Source: Leptodontidium sp. MPI-SDFR-AT-0119 (Eukaryota; Ascomycota; Leotiomycetes; Helotiales; Leptodontidiaceae). Taken from it: a stretch of 64,000 nt of DNA. The number at the start of each line of letters is the position of its first letter. Position 1 is the first letter of the stretch. The notes beneath the pieces are model-generated. The model made no database searches. It was not told where the DNA came from and saw only the letters and a program-made list of their open reading frames with translations. Shown in pieces: positions 45,135 through 58,289 of this stretch. The translations under genes and the position numbers were made by a program. The DNA is taken from positions 248,001 to 312,000 of the forward strand of contig JAHLEZ010000018.1 of assembly GCA_020726505.1 (NCBI GenBank). Direction: 5' to 3'.

Positions 45135-48100
45135 TTACTCGCCCTCGAGTAATATATACTAAAAAGAAGTAAACAGCTAATTAGAGCGTCTTAAATCGTT
45201 AGCAAGATATTATATAGCTAGTACATGCGAAGTCCCGTGATAATTGACTTGTCACCTTTAAAGCAAATAATCGTCTCGCTTAGTACCTTCTTGCCCCCCT
45301 ACATAAGATTAGCTCCCCCCCTACTAATTTTCTAACTTCAACTTCTCCAAATATAACAACCTCTTCTTAATACTACTCCTTTTATAAAGTACCTTAATAT
45401 ACTTTAACTTTTTCACTTCCTCTCTTACTAATTAAATAACACCTCTTGTACCTTCTTCCTATTTTAATTCTCTAAAGAAAACAAACTTCCCCGCCAAACT
45501 CATATCAAGATCGACTTCACTATTACTTTTCTTCACATTACTAAGGCAAGATCTCCTTTCGTTTAACAATAACTTTAGCTATTATAACTCTAGTACCCTC
45601 AGAGGTCTCTCTGCCGCTAATTCTTCGCTATTTAGTACTTTTAAGGTAATAACCTTAGCCTTTACTATTAACTTCAGCGCGCTATTAAAGCTTAATACCT
45701 TTAACTTCGCTATTACCTAGCCGTAAAAGTAACGTAATAGAGAGCTTTTCCTTACTTACTTTTCTTCTTGCCAGCCGACAACTTCCCTTCACAACACCTG
45801 CGTTAACTTGTACGTAGTCTCTCCTTAACTTTCCGTACCTCGATCTCTAAATAACAACTTCAACATAAAGTCAAGTTACCTTAACACAATAAGTTAACCT
45901 TCCACACTACTATCTAAGCTTTACTAACTCGTCATAGACCTTTAAGAAGAGTCCTTCGTAGTCAGCCACCTTAGCGGTGCTATTAAAATCAGTTCGCTCT
46001 ATCTTAGCCTAAGCGCTCTTAGCTTTAACACTAAAGGTTAATATTATAGAGGTCTTAACGCGTCTCAACTTCGTGAGTTATACTCCCATCTCTTCTCTTA
46101 TACTTAGCTAGCCATTTACAGATTATATTAATACATTCCCTACGGCGATTTAAAATATCGCCACGGTTTTTAATCCTTAACTCGTGTTTTAAGAAGTAAC
46201 TAAAGTGAACTCTAAGACTTCACCTTGACGTCATCTAGCTAAGTATTAAACTGTCTAACCTCTTCGTAGCGCCGGTGCTTATATTCTCTTTATAAGTCAA
46301 GGAAACGATATTATTTGTTTTCTTTAAGTTCGTAAACTAATAAGAATTAAGGCCACCTCGTGCGACTACCCACATTAAACTTTACCCCTTAGGCTAAAAA
46401 CGTGCGTGTCGCGCCGTATTAATCTTCCCTTAGTAATAAGTCACTAAGTAACTTTCAAGTCCCTCTACAAATACGCTCTTATTACACTTACGTAAGTCAC
46501 ACTACTAAAGATAAGTGATATTATTCCGCTAGTCTCTTATTAATTAGTTAGTTAAATAAGGTAGAGGCTAAATCCGCTAACTTCGAAGGTTTATAGTAGA
46601 AAGCTAAGAGGAGTAAGAAAACTAACAGTTGTAATACGTCGAGTAAGGTTAAGAGGCTATAATAAGTTCTTAGTTCTTAGTGTAATAGAAATAGCCCCTT
46701 CTCCCCTTAACAAGTAAGTCACCTCTTATTATTAAAGCTAACAGAGAGTCTTTAAAACAACTAAGCTTTCTAGGGGCAAAAGAGTTCAGTCAACTTAAGT
46801 ACTATTAAGCTAGTAGTAACTAAGTATAAGATAGTATACTGTGAGGTCCTATTAGCTAGAGATCTTCTCGGAATAGTAGTTCGGTCTTAATTAAAGTCTC
46901 TTAATTACTTCAATTCTTTAATAAAAGTTAAAGAACTTATTATTGATCTCGAGGTCGAAGCTAGACTTAACTCTTAACTAGTTACTCTATAAGTTATTAG
47001 CTTTGTCCCTATTCGTTTTACTTAACGACACCTCTCAGAATAATATAATAAGTAATAACGAAATATCTATAAGAACACTTAAGGTCGCTCCCTTAGCCTT
47101 AATTAATTACTAATACTTATTATTAAACCTAGTTAAAGGTCGAGGGTATAAAGTCTTTATTACTTTAGTAATATTAATACGAGCCTAAAATAGCGGCACT
47201 CTTACTTATAAGTCTATTATAGTCGCAGAACTATTATATTATATTTAAAAGTTATCTATAACTTATAGTCTTCTATTAACACTTTAAGTACAAAATATAT
47301 TACTTCTTATCTACTAGTACTAATAAACGGCAAGAGAAGTCCTTATTCTTTTAGACTTTCTAACAAGAAGAGGCTAAGAGGTATTGACGTATATACAAAA
47401 GGGGCCCTGACTTAGTAAGCGAGAGACTTTAAATAGAGCTAATTAGGGGTAGTCGACTAACACTCGATCCCTAAAAGGTTCACTAGTTAGGGGTCGTCGG
47501 CTAATAATATACTTAGATCTCTAGTACGTGGAGTAAAGTTAACGTTAGTTATATTATAGTTATTAACTTAAAGTTTTAGAGAGCACGGCTCTAATTCTAA
47601 GCGTGTTATTAGCTCTTTGCTAAGAGATTTCCTAGACTTCTACTTGCCTTACATAGATCGTGTAATCTACTTACTAGTTTAAGGCTAGTTTGTCGATAGT
47701 ACTCTTAGTGTCGTCCTTTATAGATTATTATACGTTATATTAGGGTTAATAGCTTTATAAGTGTTAACTTTATTCCTAAGAATAATAGACTTACTTCGTT
47801 ATTTCCTTTCTTTTTATTAATTACTAAGAGTTAGCGCCTAAGTATATTACGTTTATATTCTTTAAGGTGTCTAACACGTTAGACTCGAATTTCTAGCTTA
47901 GGCCACAAGTTTAATTTGCCGTTTTAAAATCTAGTCCTGCGGATCGAGCCTAACAATTAGTTTATTTAAACGAAGTTACTTTCTGCCGCCTAGAATATCG
48001 CTAGCTTAATAATAATAGTCTCGTTCTAAACTTATTATATATTTATATATAGCAAGTAGTTTATAAGGGCGCTAGTTTCTTATTAAGTTTTACTCCAAGA

Positions 48101-48268
48101 AATAAGTGTTCTTATAACGCGGGGCTAATGTTTTCTCTGACTTATTTAGGGCTATATAGGCTCTTCTTCGTGTTTATTATAGTACTAAAGTGTCTTAAAT
48201 CGTAGTTCTTAGTAGTATAAAGTCGGTTTAGCGATTATTTTAATGATTTTAATATACGGCAATATGTC

Positions 48269-48287
48269 GTCCCCCCCTTTAAAGACT
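48269..48287 (-). repeat. Internal copy of the polypurine 19-mer
   Basis: Identical to the tract next to the 3' LTR, including seven consecutive C (+ strand). A related copy with the same seven C lies at 52202-52218. These may mark boundaries between coding units or a central priming site. Confidence 0.7.
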
Positions 48288-49199
48288 AGGGGTACGTCCT
48301 CGTACTAGCTCCTTAATACTAAAGCCTTAATACCGAAGTATTAACTTTAAGTTTCGTGTCGCGACAGTTACTTATAGAAGTAAATAATAGTTATTAGGGC
48401 TAAGTTTATTTAGTTAAAGAAATATTGTCGGCGATACTAATATATAAAGTGTATATATTTATTCCGAGTTAGACATTACTTAGTACTTACTGCGCTACTG
48501 TGCTAATAATTCGGGTACTCTAATTACTATCCTATTATCCCTAACACGTTATATTATCAGAATCGTAGGGTTTTCTAAGAATTCGAGGTCGTTAAGGTGT
48601 TATAAATTAATGTCTAGTTTAAGATTTAAAGGGGTCAAGTTATTGTCTTCGCTAGAGGCCTCTCTTACTTTATTACTATCGTTGTAAATAAAGTTGTTCC
48701 TCTTGTAGAAGAACTTAAGCTTATTGCCGGCGAAGGTTTGTCGTAGCTAAGGGCCATTATCGCCGAGTTCCTTGAGTTTATAATAGCCTTTATTAGTGTA
48801 AGTTTTAGCGATCTCGTAGGGACTTAGCTACTTGAAGTCGAGTGCTCGGTTTGAGGACATATTATTCTCTCGTACTAAGTCTTAGCGAAGGACTAAGTTT
48901 TTCTTTTTAAATAGTCTCTTCCGTATATCGTGTTTGAGATTAAAGGCTTTTTTATCTTCTTGACGACGCCGAGTCTTCTTAAAGATAGCTTTATCAATGT
49001 GTTCTTGTCTCATTTAAAACTATATAGCCCTAAGCTATAGTAACTTCGATTAGTCACGAACCTCCTTAGTAAATAACGTTCTTTATATTAGGTTTCTTGT
49101 CTTAATAAGTAAGATCGCCTCCTTGCTATATATTATATAAAATAGTGTGTAACTAGTTGAATTATATATAGTAGTTCTGTTAACAAATAATATTACGGA

Positions 49200-49570
49200 A
49201 AGGTTATTAATCTAACGTCCTTCTATTTTTAACAAAGCGTTCTTAATAAGTCCATAGCCTCGTTTAATTATTCCGTTAACTCTAGCGTTATATGCCGAGA
49301 TCTTAATTTACTCGATCTCCATTTTGTTAAGTAGTTCTAGTACTTCCCCTATATTCTTAGTTCCTTTATTTATAATAAGTCTCTAAAATAACTCATGATA
49401 GTAAATAATATCTTCCTAGATAAAAGCAGCGATATATTAGCCTCTTTAATAAGAAGAGCTTTAGCTTTAGCCTATCCACTTATGTCGTCTCTTATAATAA
49501 CAAGGTAGCCTTTTCCCCTATATAGTAGTATATAAGTAATATCTAATGCCTACTTTTCTATAAGTTTATT
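49200..49570 (-). pseudogene. Integrase core remnant of the LTR element
   Basis: Translating the minus strand across RIP stops gives ALDITYILLYRGKGYLVII, later INKGTENIGEVLELLNKMEIE and ISAYNARVNGIIKRGYG, the catalytic-core phrases of a Ty3/Gypsy integrase (normally ...SAYN-ANG--ERGH). Several Trp and Gln codons are now stops. Confidence 0.7.
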
Positions 49571-51059
49571 TGATATTGTAAGGTAAAGAGGCTCCTTAAG
49601 ACGCTTTATTAATTAAAGTTGACAATTCTTACATATTTAGACGTATTCTATATAATTAGTAAATAGTCCCTTTTAAAAGTACTGTATAGTAATACGGTAG
49701 TAAGTGCTTTCTCTCCCTTTGTGACTAGAATTATTGTAATAGCTTTGAAGTATAATTTCCTTCTCCTTATTAGTGTTAATAACAAGCTTAATAGTAGAAC
49801 CTTTTATAAGGAGCCTCTAAATCCGGCGACTATATATACTATAGTTTAAAGCTTCCCGTTTAAAGACTCGAAACTACTTTCTAGTTATATCTTTAAGAGT
49901 CTTAAGTATCGTCAGGTATTAGGCAATTTACTAGTACCCTTCGCTATACCTATTAGTTAAGATAAGTAATTCTTCTTTAATAGAGCTTAAACTATTAGAG
50001 GAGCTAAGTTCCCCTTCGTCTCTTAAGTGTTATACTTTTACTTTTATATTTAGTAAGATGTCGTTTCGTTTACGCAGTTTAAGGTTTATTATTACTTCTT
50101 TAGGTTCTAAATTAGTAAGTTTTTTAGCGTTAGATACTTTTATAAGGCAGATCTCATAAGCTCTTAACTTAGAAAGTATTTAATCTTCGTCTGCATTACT
50201 CTCTTCCGGTGTGTCGTTAGTATACCTTAGCCTCTTAGAGAACTAATCGGCAACGACGTGTGTTAAGCCTTTAACGTATCGAACTTCGAAATCAAACAGG
50301 CGTATTTAAGTAAGCTATTTAGTAAGTAAGGCGCTAAAATAATCGTAGGCGGCTTCATTTAACTAAGTAACTAAGGTGTTAGCGTCTGTTTTAATAATAA
50401 AGTACACGCTAACGAGCTAGATCTTGAGCTTCTTTAAAATATAAAATATGCCTTTATATTCTCGCTTAGTAACATTATACTTAACTTTAGTCTTACTCTA
50501 AAAACTACTCTTGTACTTTGTAAGTCGTATCTTATTTGTTAAAGAGTCTCTTTAGCCGAGGAAACCTCCTTAACTTATGTTACTTAAGTCGACACTGACA
50601 ACTATCTCTCTAGTACTCTCGCTATAATTAATCCGACATAGAATTAAGAATAAATATAACGTATCTTTTAAAGTTTATATTACTTTATCGTGAATCTCTA
50701 AGTCCTAGAAGAATTTAACTCCTTTTCTAGACAGTACGTATAATAACTCAACGATTAGCCGGAAGTTTTTAATCTAAATTCAGAAGTAAATAATAAAGCC
50801 TAAGAATGCCTTGACTTCTATTAAGTTACTTAGTGAGTTTTAATTCTTGATCTTAACTAAGTGTCTTACTAAAGGTTCTCTCCCCTTAGAGTTATAGGCG
50901 TATCTTATAATATTTATATTATTTAAACAAAACTAAGACTTCGATCTAATAGTAACGCTTACTCTCTCTAAACGTTCTAGCGTCTTATTAAGGTTCTAAA
51001 TATACTCTAAGATAAATCTTTAGATTCCGGGACGAGCTTCTTCTTAGTTATAGTTTATA

Positions 51060-51095
51060 TATAGCCCCTTAACTCTTATATTATCTAAGAATAAT
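51060..51095 (-). pseudogene. Reverse transcriptase active-site remnant
   Basis: The minus strand reads FLDNIRVKG, where an intact reverse transcriptase has (Y/F)xDD; the second Asp is now Asn, a G-to-A change as RIP produces. Confidence 0.6.
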
Positions 51096-54000
51096 ATAGA
51101 CACACTAAGAATTAGTAGCTTTAATATACGAGTAATTGTTCTAATAAACTAAGTAATAGAGTTTATAATACCTTAAGGAAGAGTTATATTCTTGACTAGG
51201 CCTACGTTCGGAATATAAAAGGCAGTTATGTCTCGGCTAGACTTATAGAGAGTTTATTAATTATAACTAGAGTATAAATTAACGAGGCTAGTGACGTAGT
51301 AACTAGCGAATTCTTTAGAGAACTCATCTACTAAAAGTAAAAGATTAACATCCCTTCGTGTAACGGTATTTAATATAGTAACTAAGTTAATAAGTCTATA
51401 TTTTTTAGATTCCTTCTTTTTCACTAAAAACTAAGCATTTTAATATAAGCCTTTAAAAAGCTCAAGAACACCCTTATTAAGACGCTCTTATACTATCTTC
51501 GTGACTTCCGGGACTAAAGCTCGTGGCAACGGAAAGTTAGGGGCTTACTAAGCTTTATATTTAATAGTCTTAATAACGACTAAGGGAGAGACATCTTCGT
51601 GGAATCTATTATATTCGGGCTAGTTAAACGTTATAACTCCTTTTTTATTAATTATTATTTTATCGAAGAGAGCTCTCTCTTTAAGTTATAATAGCTTCCC
51701 GACGTCAAGTTTAGCTAGTTTCTCCGGCGTAAGTTAGGAGTTGCGGGGTATACTAATAAAGCGTAATAATAATAAATCTTAATATTTCCCTAATTGTTCT
51801 TACTTAGTCCCTTTGTCTTTTAATCTCTTATATTAATTATCTCTCCTTCTTGGGGGGTCGCCTATAAGGTCGGCTTCGTCAACTAGTTAGACTTTCTTGG
51901 CTTTCGATTTATATATAGTGTTAATCTAAGTAGTAGTATTCTAAGTACTCTAAAAGGGGTTCTTAATCGGGAGATCGTTATAGTTCTTTGTCTATTCGAA
52001 GGTAGGCGTGGCTTTAGTTAAAGAACTAACTCTAAAAGCTTTAAGAAAGAATAGTTCTATAATTAACTTCTCCTCTAGGAATATATCTAAGATTACCTCT
52101 TACTAAAAATTATTAAGTACTAATTTCGGGACGTAAAACTCTTTTTCTAAGTACTCGATGAGAATAATATCGCCTTTATTATTATTACTTAGTACCGCTT
52201 CGTCCCCCCCTTTATAAAGCTTGCCCTTAAACTTTAGTAATTAAGGGTTATATTATAAAGGGTTAATCGAGCATTCTAAGGCACTGACAGTAGCGCTTAA
52301 TATATAATTAGTTACTTTTTTCCCGAGAAGTCTTCTTTTTCGTAATTATTTTTAAAGTTTATTTATTTTAAAAAAATTATACTTATCTCGTTTTCTTGCC
52401 GAAGAGCTTTAGCATCCTTAGTATCCTCCGTAGTATCGTTAGTTTTGATTGTAATGATGTCTCTTAATCGCTGATCCTAAAACTGAGCTAATATAATGCC
52501 TTTATTATAGTCTCTAAGATAGTAAAATAATACTTTAACTTTATAGAAAAATAAAAAGCCTAAAATAACCTTTATACTAAGGGCGTTTATAATATAAAAT
52601 TTGTTATTAATAACGTAGTTGCCTATAATAACCGTAATATTATTAGTAAAACTAATAAATCGGGACTTAACTTCGGTGATTGTTTTTAGGGCTATAGTCT
52701 GACTTCTAGTAATAAGGAGCTTTAAGAGAGTAACTGCTTCAAGTGTTATATAACTAACTTTAGCTCCTATATTAAGGGTAACTCTAACATCAGTGACCTT
52801 AATTTAGTTAAGTATAGTGACAATAACTTTTAATATTAGCGAGAAGTATAAGTTTCCTATATTAGCTATTATCCCTAGTAAGGCTACTTTAGTATATAGT
52901 AGTTCTTAAGCGCGAGTACGTTTCGTCGGAAGGTTCCTAAAGATATACTTACTAAGTAGTATTATAATTCTAAGTAACACTATAAAGATTAGACTAAAGA
53001 CTAAGATAACGCTAACTATAAGCTATAGTACTAAGTTGTCAATAAGAGATTCTTATTATACGAATAATTAAAGTCGCTAGCGTCTTTATTATATTTTAAA
53101 TTTTACCGCTAGTAGATTTCTTGGGATAAAGTTGTGGGTTGTAATACGCTCTTTTTAATACTTATACTTTAACTTAAGGCCTTCTCGTTTAATTTCCTTA
53201 AGTCGTCGTCTATAGTTCGTATTCACAGAAATATTAGTAATATAAAAGTTCAGAAGAGTATATAAAGTGCCGTGAAGTAGTTTTTAATACACAATAATAT
53301 CTTCCTTAGTTATTAACTTTAGTTCTTCGAACTCTAAAGTACTAATATTAGCGATTAATTCCTTTTGTATACGTCGGTTAATCGTTTTAATAAAGAGACG
53401 AGATACTCTAGGCGAGTCTATAAAGACTATGATTTCTCTTAGTGTAAGGTTTCCGGGAAGCTCCTTTTATACGAGTAATTTATTTAAGATATTATTAAGC
53501 CTATAACTATTTCGAGTTAACGCCTCTTACACACGAGGACTTTAGGATGACGTTATACGGGATATAAGTCTAAGGATAGCCGATAGTGTTACTAGTGCCT
53601 TAGACTTCGAAGCTCTCTTTCTTATTATGCTACTAATAAGTGATGTTTTAGAAGATGTTTTTAGTGTCGTAATAGATGTCGTTTTTATATTTAAGTTAGA
53701 GACTTTAGACTTATTACGGGCTAGAATCTATTGCGGTGTTATTCTAGTCTCTGCTAGGCTATCGACGTCTATAATATTAGCGAACTTGACTAGTTCTTTA
53801 ATATCGCGGGGTGCTTTTAGTTTGTTATAAGTAAATTAAGACTTAATCTTCTCTTAGAGCTTGTCTAAAGTCTTGTACGGCTCTTATCTAAGTACTCCCT
53901 TTCGCTGCCTAGTCTCGACCGGAGCTACTATAACTTTAGAATTAGTACTATTAGTACTATACGCTAGTAAATTTTAGATTTATACTAATTAGTATTTAGT

Positions 54001-55629
54001 ATAGTCCTATTAATTAATAATATCTGAGTTGAGGTCCCCCGTAAGTTCTTTAATAAGCTTAATATAACTTATAACAGGAACGGTCGGAGATTGTGCCCTC
54101 TTATCTCCCTTTTCCTTAGTAAGCGCAGCTTCTTTTCTTGCCTTAAGGAGTTCTTTAATTACTTTAGCTCGTCTCTTAAGGTTAAGGTCGTATAAGGTAT
54201 TTAAGACTCGCGTCAAAATATAATGTCTTTTAGACCTTCTGTCCGAGGGAAACTAAACAGGGTATGACTTCTTTCCCTCTTATTATAGGCTAATATAAAT
54301 GTAATTAGTATTATCGACTTCGTAAATAATATTAAGACTAATCTATTTCTTATAGTCATAATATTAGTTTATATAACTATAATACTCCTAAGGTCTTATG
54401 CCTAGTTAGTGTTAATTTATATACTAGCGGCAATTATAATTATCCCTAGTACGTTTATTATACCCTAAAGAACTCGAACTTACTACACCGTAGTCGACGG
54501 CAGCTTACTCTTAAGCCTCTTTAAAGAATATAAATATATTGACCTTAATAGTGAAGTTAGTATTAAAGGCTCTTTAAACTACTACTTCGAGAATCTTTAT
54601 ATGTTTTAATCCTTTAGTAATGAAATCTAAATCTCTTATATTAACTTTATTTAAGTTCTTAGTAACTTTCTTTAAAGTAAAAAGGAAATTAAGTATAAAT
54701 AACTCCTCGTCTTATTACTTTAGTACTCTAGAAATCTCGTCCCGTGCGGAGTTGTCCTTATAGTTAGTAAAGTTAGACTAGTGCCGGGGTGTTAGTCTAT
54801 TACTATAAGGCGGAATAATATAAGTCGTTAGTTGAAGTATAAAGCGCTTAACGAATAGGTTAGTATTATTAGTGTTACCTTATACTTAGTCAGTGATGCT
54901 TTACTCTTTAGTAATAGCGCTTAACTCCCTCTCGGAGTTAAGGTAGGCCTTTATAGTAGAGTAGACTTTTCTAAATAAGTTTATATTATTAATATTCAAG
55001 GTTCTATTATTCTTAGAAGTAACCCGTATAACTTTAATTCGTAGATTCTAAGGAAGAGAGAAGATAAATCTTATAGAGGCTTACTTGTTAATAAAGTTGC
55101 CACGGTTAATACAATTAATAGTAACCTCTCTAAATACTCGGAGGAAGTCGCGGTACTATTCGGAAGTAAGCTCGCCGTCCCTTATAAGAGTCTTAAAGTC
55201 ATACTCAAGTTAGTTAAGGTAACTATTAATATATAAGCGGCGCTCTATATTATCGCGCTAGTACTCTTAAATTATAGTATCCTTAAAGTTAATATAACTA
55301 CCCTCTTTGAAGCCTAAAAGCTTCTAAATAGTTTATATATAAGCTTAAGTAGCGTACTTAGCCACCTACTCTTTCTTGACTTGATTATTAGTGACTATAT
55401 AAACTGTAAAGTATCGATTAAGAATCTAGAAGTAGTTACTGATATCGATTCCGTTAAAGATAAGGGCATTCAGGGTTCCGGCGATAGGCATAAGTTAATT
55501 AAAATAGATTTTTAGGTTCTTTAAGTTGTCTATAGTAAAAGTAAGGCCGGAGTATTAGTATGGCCTTATAAGATTAATAGAATTAAAGCCACTAGTCCCT
55601 TGCTTTTCTTTCTTTCCCTTGTTCCTCTT

Positions 55630-55824
55630 TTAAGAAGTCTCTAAGGTTTGAGAAGTAGTGTCCTTAGAGAGTGTAAAGGTGTTAAGGCTTAGCCTAGTAG
55701 TAATTCTAAGTCTAAACAGAAGAGTTACTCCTGTTAAAATAAAGCCAAGGGGTATTATAATATTGCCGAACCTACTTATCTTAAGGTTATTATAGCCGTA
55801 GTCGATGTTTCTGTTGTTCGACAT
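55630..55824 (-). pseudogene. Probable start of the gag region of the LTR element
   Basis: This is the first sizeable open frame after the 5' LTR and its leader, beginning MSNNRNIDYGYNNLKISRFG. It fits a gag N-terminus by position only. It stops after 64 codons. Confidence 0.4.
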
Positions 55825-56703
55825 TATACGTTGTCGTAAGAAGGTCGTAGTAAGGTAAGTTAATAGTGTCGTCGATTAGAATATAAGAAAGTAATTAAGA
55901 ATATAGTATATTAATTACTAAAGAAATATAAAGGAAACCCCTTCCCCTAAAATAGAAAGTATATAGGCTTTCGCTTACTTTAAAGCGAGATAAATGTTAA
56001 TAACTACTAGCGAAAGTTCAGGGCCGTGCTCCTTAGTTAGCCCTTAGCGAACGCTAATAATTACTAAACTAAAACAAACACGCCCTAAAGCTTAAGGCTC
56101 GTACACGGAAATTACAAAAATAATAAAAGTAAATACAATAAGAAAACAAAGTAAGGAGATTAACACTTAGCGTAAGCCACCTAGGCTTTAGACTAGCTTA
56201 GAAGTTCTATGTCTCGCCGAATACTCCGAAATATAGGCTCGCTAGTACTTTACTTAAGCCTCTAATATGTTAATTTCAGTTCCGTTATAGAGTCTTGACT
56301 TTTCCTAGCGTTTAAAGAATACTAGTTACGTCTAGAAACACTAGAACCTTCGCTAAGAATAGAAACTAGTGCGAAGTAGCTAGGCACTATGTCTCGGAAC
56401 GATAGAATCAGAACAGTGGCCTAAGGGAGATAGATTTTCTAGTACTACAAGTGCTCCCACTTTATAGCTTTCCCTAGTTCCTTAGTAGTCTTCGTTCTCC
56501 TTAGGTCAAAGGTTCGTATTTTTTATATTTATCGTTTTGCCTTAAGGGCTAAGAGATAACTAATTAAATAACTCCCTTAGTTTAGACAATTGTCGTTTTT
56601 CTTAACTCTCCTTATATAAGTTAATACATAGGGGCCTCACTATTATACTTACTTAGTTCCTCCTTTAGTAGTAACTCACTCCCTACGTCGGTCACTAAAA
56701 ATA

Positions 56704-56983
56704 TGTGGGAGGGACGAACCCTAATCCACACAATAAGAGGGTAATATATAACGAGCCACCGGAGGAGATTCTAGGCTCTATAAATAATAAATCAATTAAA
56801 TCTAAAGATATCACATATCTAGAGAGTACGAATCGGCAAAGGAGGGGAGGGAAAAGGTTCTAATAAATAGAATATATTTAGTGTTACGTTCTTGACGTTC
56901 TATAGTCAAGTGTTAGCTCCTTATATGTGCGAAGGACCAGCGCAGTCATGTGACAAAAGAAATCAGGGGCTGTCCCCACCACA
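56704..56983 (-). repeat. LTR, right copy (5' LTR of the element)
   Basis: 280 bp, the same ends as the left copy, followed directly by the GTAC target duplication and the resumed host gene. Confidence 0.92.
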
Positions 56984-56987
56984 GTAC
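56984..56987. repeat. Target site duplication, right copy (GTAC)
   Basis: Matches 44829-44832. Confidence 0.8.
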
Positions 56988-58289
56988 CTGGCTGCCAGGC
57001 AACGGATCGACGAAGTCTCGCAGGGTCTACAAACGAGAATACGAGATTTATACAAGGTTTTGAAACAGGAGGGCCAGTCAGCCCAACAGATTCAGCAGAT
57101 ACAGCAGATGAATCAAAATCCCGGCTTCAACGCGAGAGGCATGTCTACTTTCAACACCCGCACTGCGTTGCAGGCGTCAAGTCCACCACCGTCCTCGAAC
57201 GACGGCTTCAGACCCACATACACACGTATGGCGCGGAAACATTTGTCGGTCGAAACGCTGGGACATTTTGCTGTTGATTTTCAATTAGATGAGGTATTTT
57301 ATGCGACTTTCGTGGCCATTAAATCGCACCGCTTACGGAGGACAGGAAAATCCGGATTTTCTTCTAGTCAAGAGATGTGTTCCTGAGCACGAGCAAGATA
57401 AACTTTGGGAGCACACGAGACGTTTGCGAGAAAGTCGAAAGTCTTACCGAGGCCTCGGGGACGGTAGGCCATCCCGTGTGGAAATGCCACCCGACGATGA
57501 CGTGGAAATACGCATTCGACGTAGAGATAAACTTGAGGAGGCAGAGAGAGGGGACTATAGTACTCCGCACAGTAGGCCGCGGAGCCCCTCAGAGATTGTC
57601 ATTCACCGAGAACGTTATACTTCAGGAAGCTCTAGAGGGAGCGACGTAAGTTTGACTCCATCCAATTCCCAGTCTTCGAGGCTCTCTATGGGGAATGCAA
57701 GTGGAGAATTTCTTCCACTTTCCATTAGCCCCCTCGAGATATTCTGAGGTTACGTAGTATTGTCGTGCTAATATATACACATAGATGGTGACAGCCGTCG
57801 AAGACCACAGAGATCCGAACAAAGGCTACACTAGCTTTTCGAGAACGAGAGTGGATGTCCGAGCCATTACAGCCCTAGGCTACCCATACGACATAGGGGT
57901 AAGTGTCGTTCCGAAACACATGCTCTTGGCCACTAACTTTTCAGGGCGACGGAACTTTTGTGATCAGGAAACATCTCGAGCAAGATCAAATCAACGAAAT
58001 ATTGAAGCTGAACTTAGAGTATGGTGAAGGAGGAGCAAATTCGGTATCTGGCAGTAGCAAAGACACCGATCAGTTTTCCACCATGCGCGAAATCTCAGCA
58101 CACCAACGAAGTGGCGGCGGGCTACGCATCGAGAACTCAACGATCTCTCGAGATAACGTCGCTGGCAAGGAGGCCCGACAAGCAGAATTACTTGCACTGT
58201 ACGGAAAGAAACAGTCCACACTTGCTTTCCGAAGCTTAAATCGCAGAGAGGAGATGGATCCGGTGGATCTCGAGGATCGCGAGGATTAA

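Larger units (their letters stand above)
44833..56983 (-). mobile_element. Ty3/Gypsy-like LTR retrotransposon, RIP-degraded, minus orientation, 12151 bp
   Basis: Two 280-bp LTRs (44833-45112, 56704-56983) start TGTGGGAG and end CACA, and the target site GTAC is duplicated (44829-44832, 56984-56987). Orientation is minus: a purine tract lies next to the left LTR when read on the minus strand, and coding remnants descend in coordinate order gag (about 55.8 kb), reverse transcriptase (about 51.08 kb), integrase (about 49.2-49.6 kb). RT before IN is the Ty3/Gypsy order. The interior is strongly AT-rich with TA-rich runs and stops in all frames, as expected from RIP. About 3.1 kb between integrase and the 3' LTR is unexplained and makes the element longer than most of its class. 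Confidence 0.9.
44434..58289 (+). pseudogene. DUF8035-like fungal protein gene split by a 12-kb LTR retrotransposon
   Basis: The 5' part is 44434-44832 (133 codons, ending ...GAPEY). The 3' part resumes at 56988 with LAARQRIDEVSQGLQTRIRDL in the same frame once the element and one copy of the GTAC duplication are removed. Further exons are 57346-57645, 57785-57898 and 57945-58289; every intron is GT-AG and in frame, and the empty-site gene would have 487 residues. A charged N-terminal half is followed by RKHLSVETLGHFAVDFQLDE|ENPDFLLVKRCVPEHEQ with LWEHTR, the pattern of fungal DUF8035-type domains. A second, shorter copy reads RTRVDVRAITALGYPYD and FVIRKHLEQDQINEIL. The function is unknown. 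No stop codons occur in the host exons outside the element, so the insertion looks like the only lesion. Confidence 0.7.

Noticed and set aside
53627..54216. Open frames of 60-70 codons inside the LTR element
   Set aside because: They are isolated gaps between RIP-made stops, without readable domains; kept only as part of the element.
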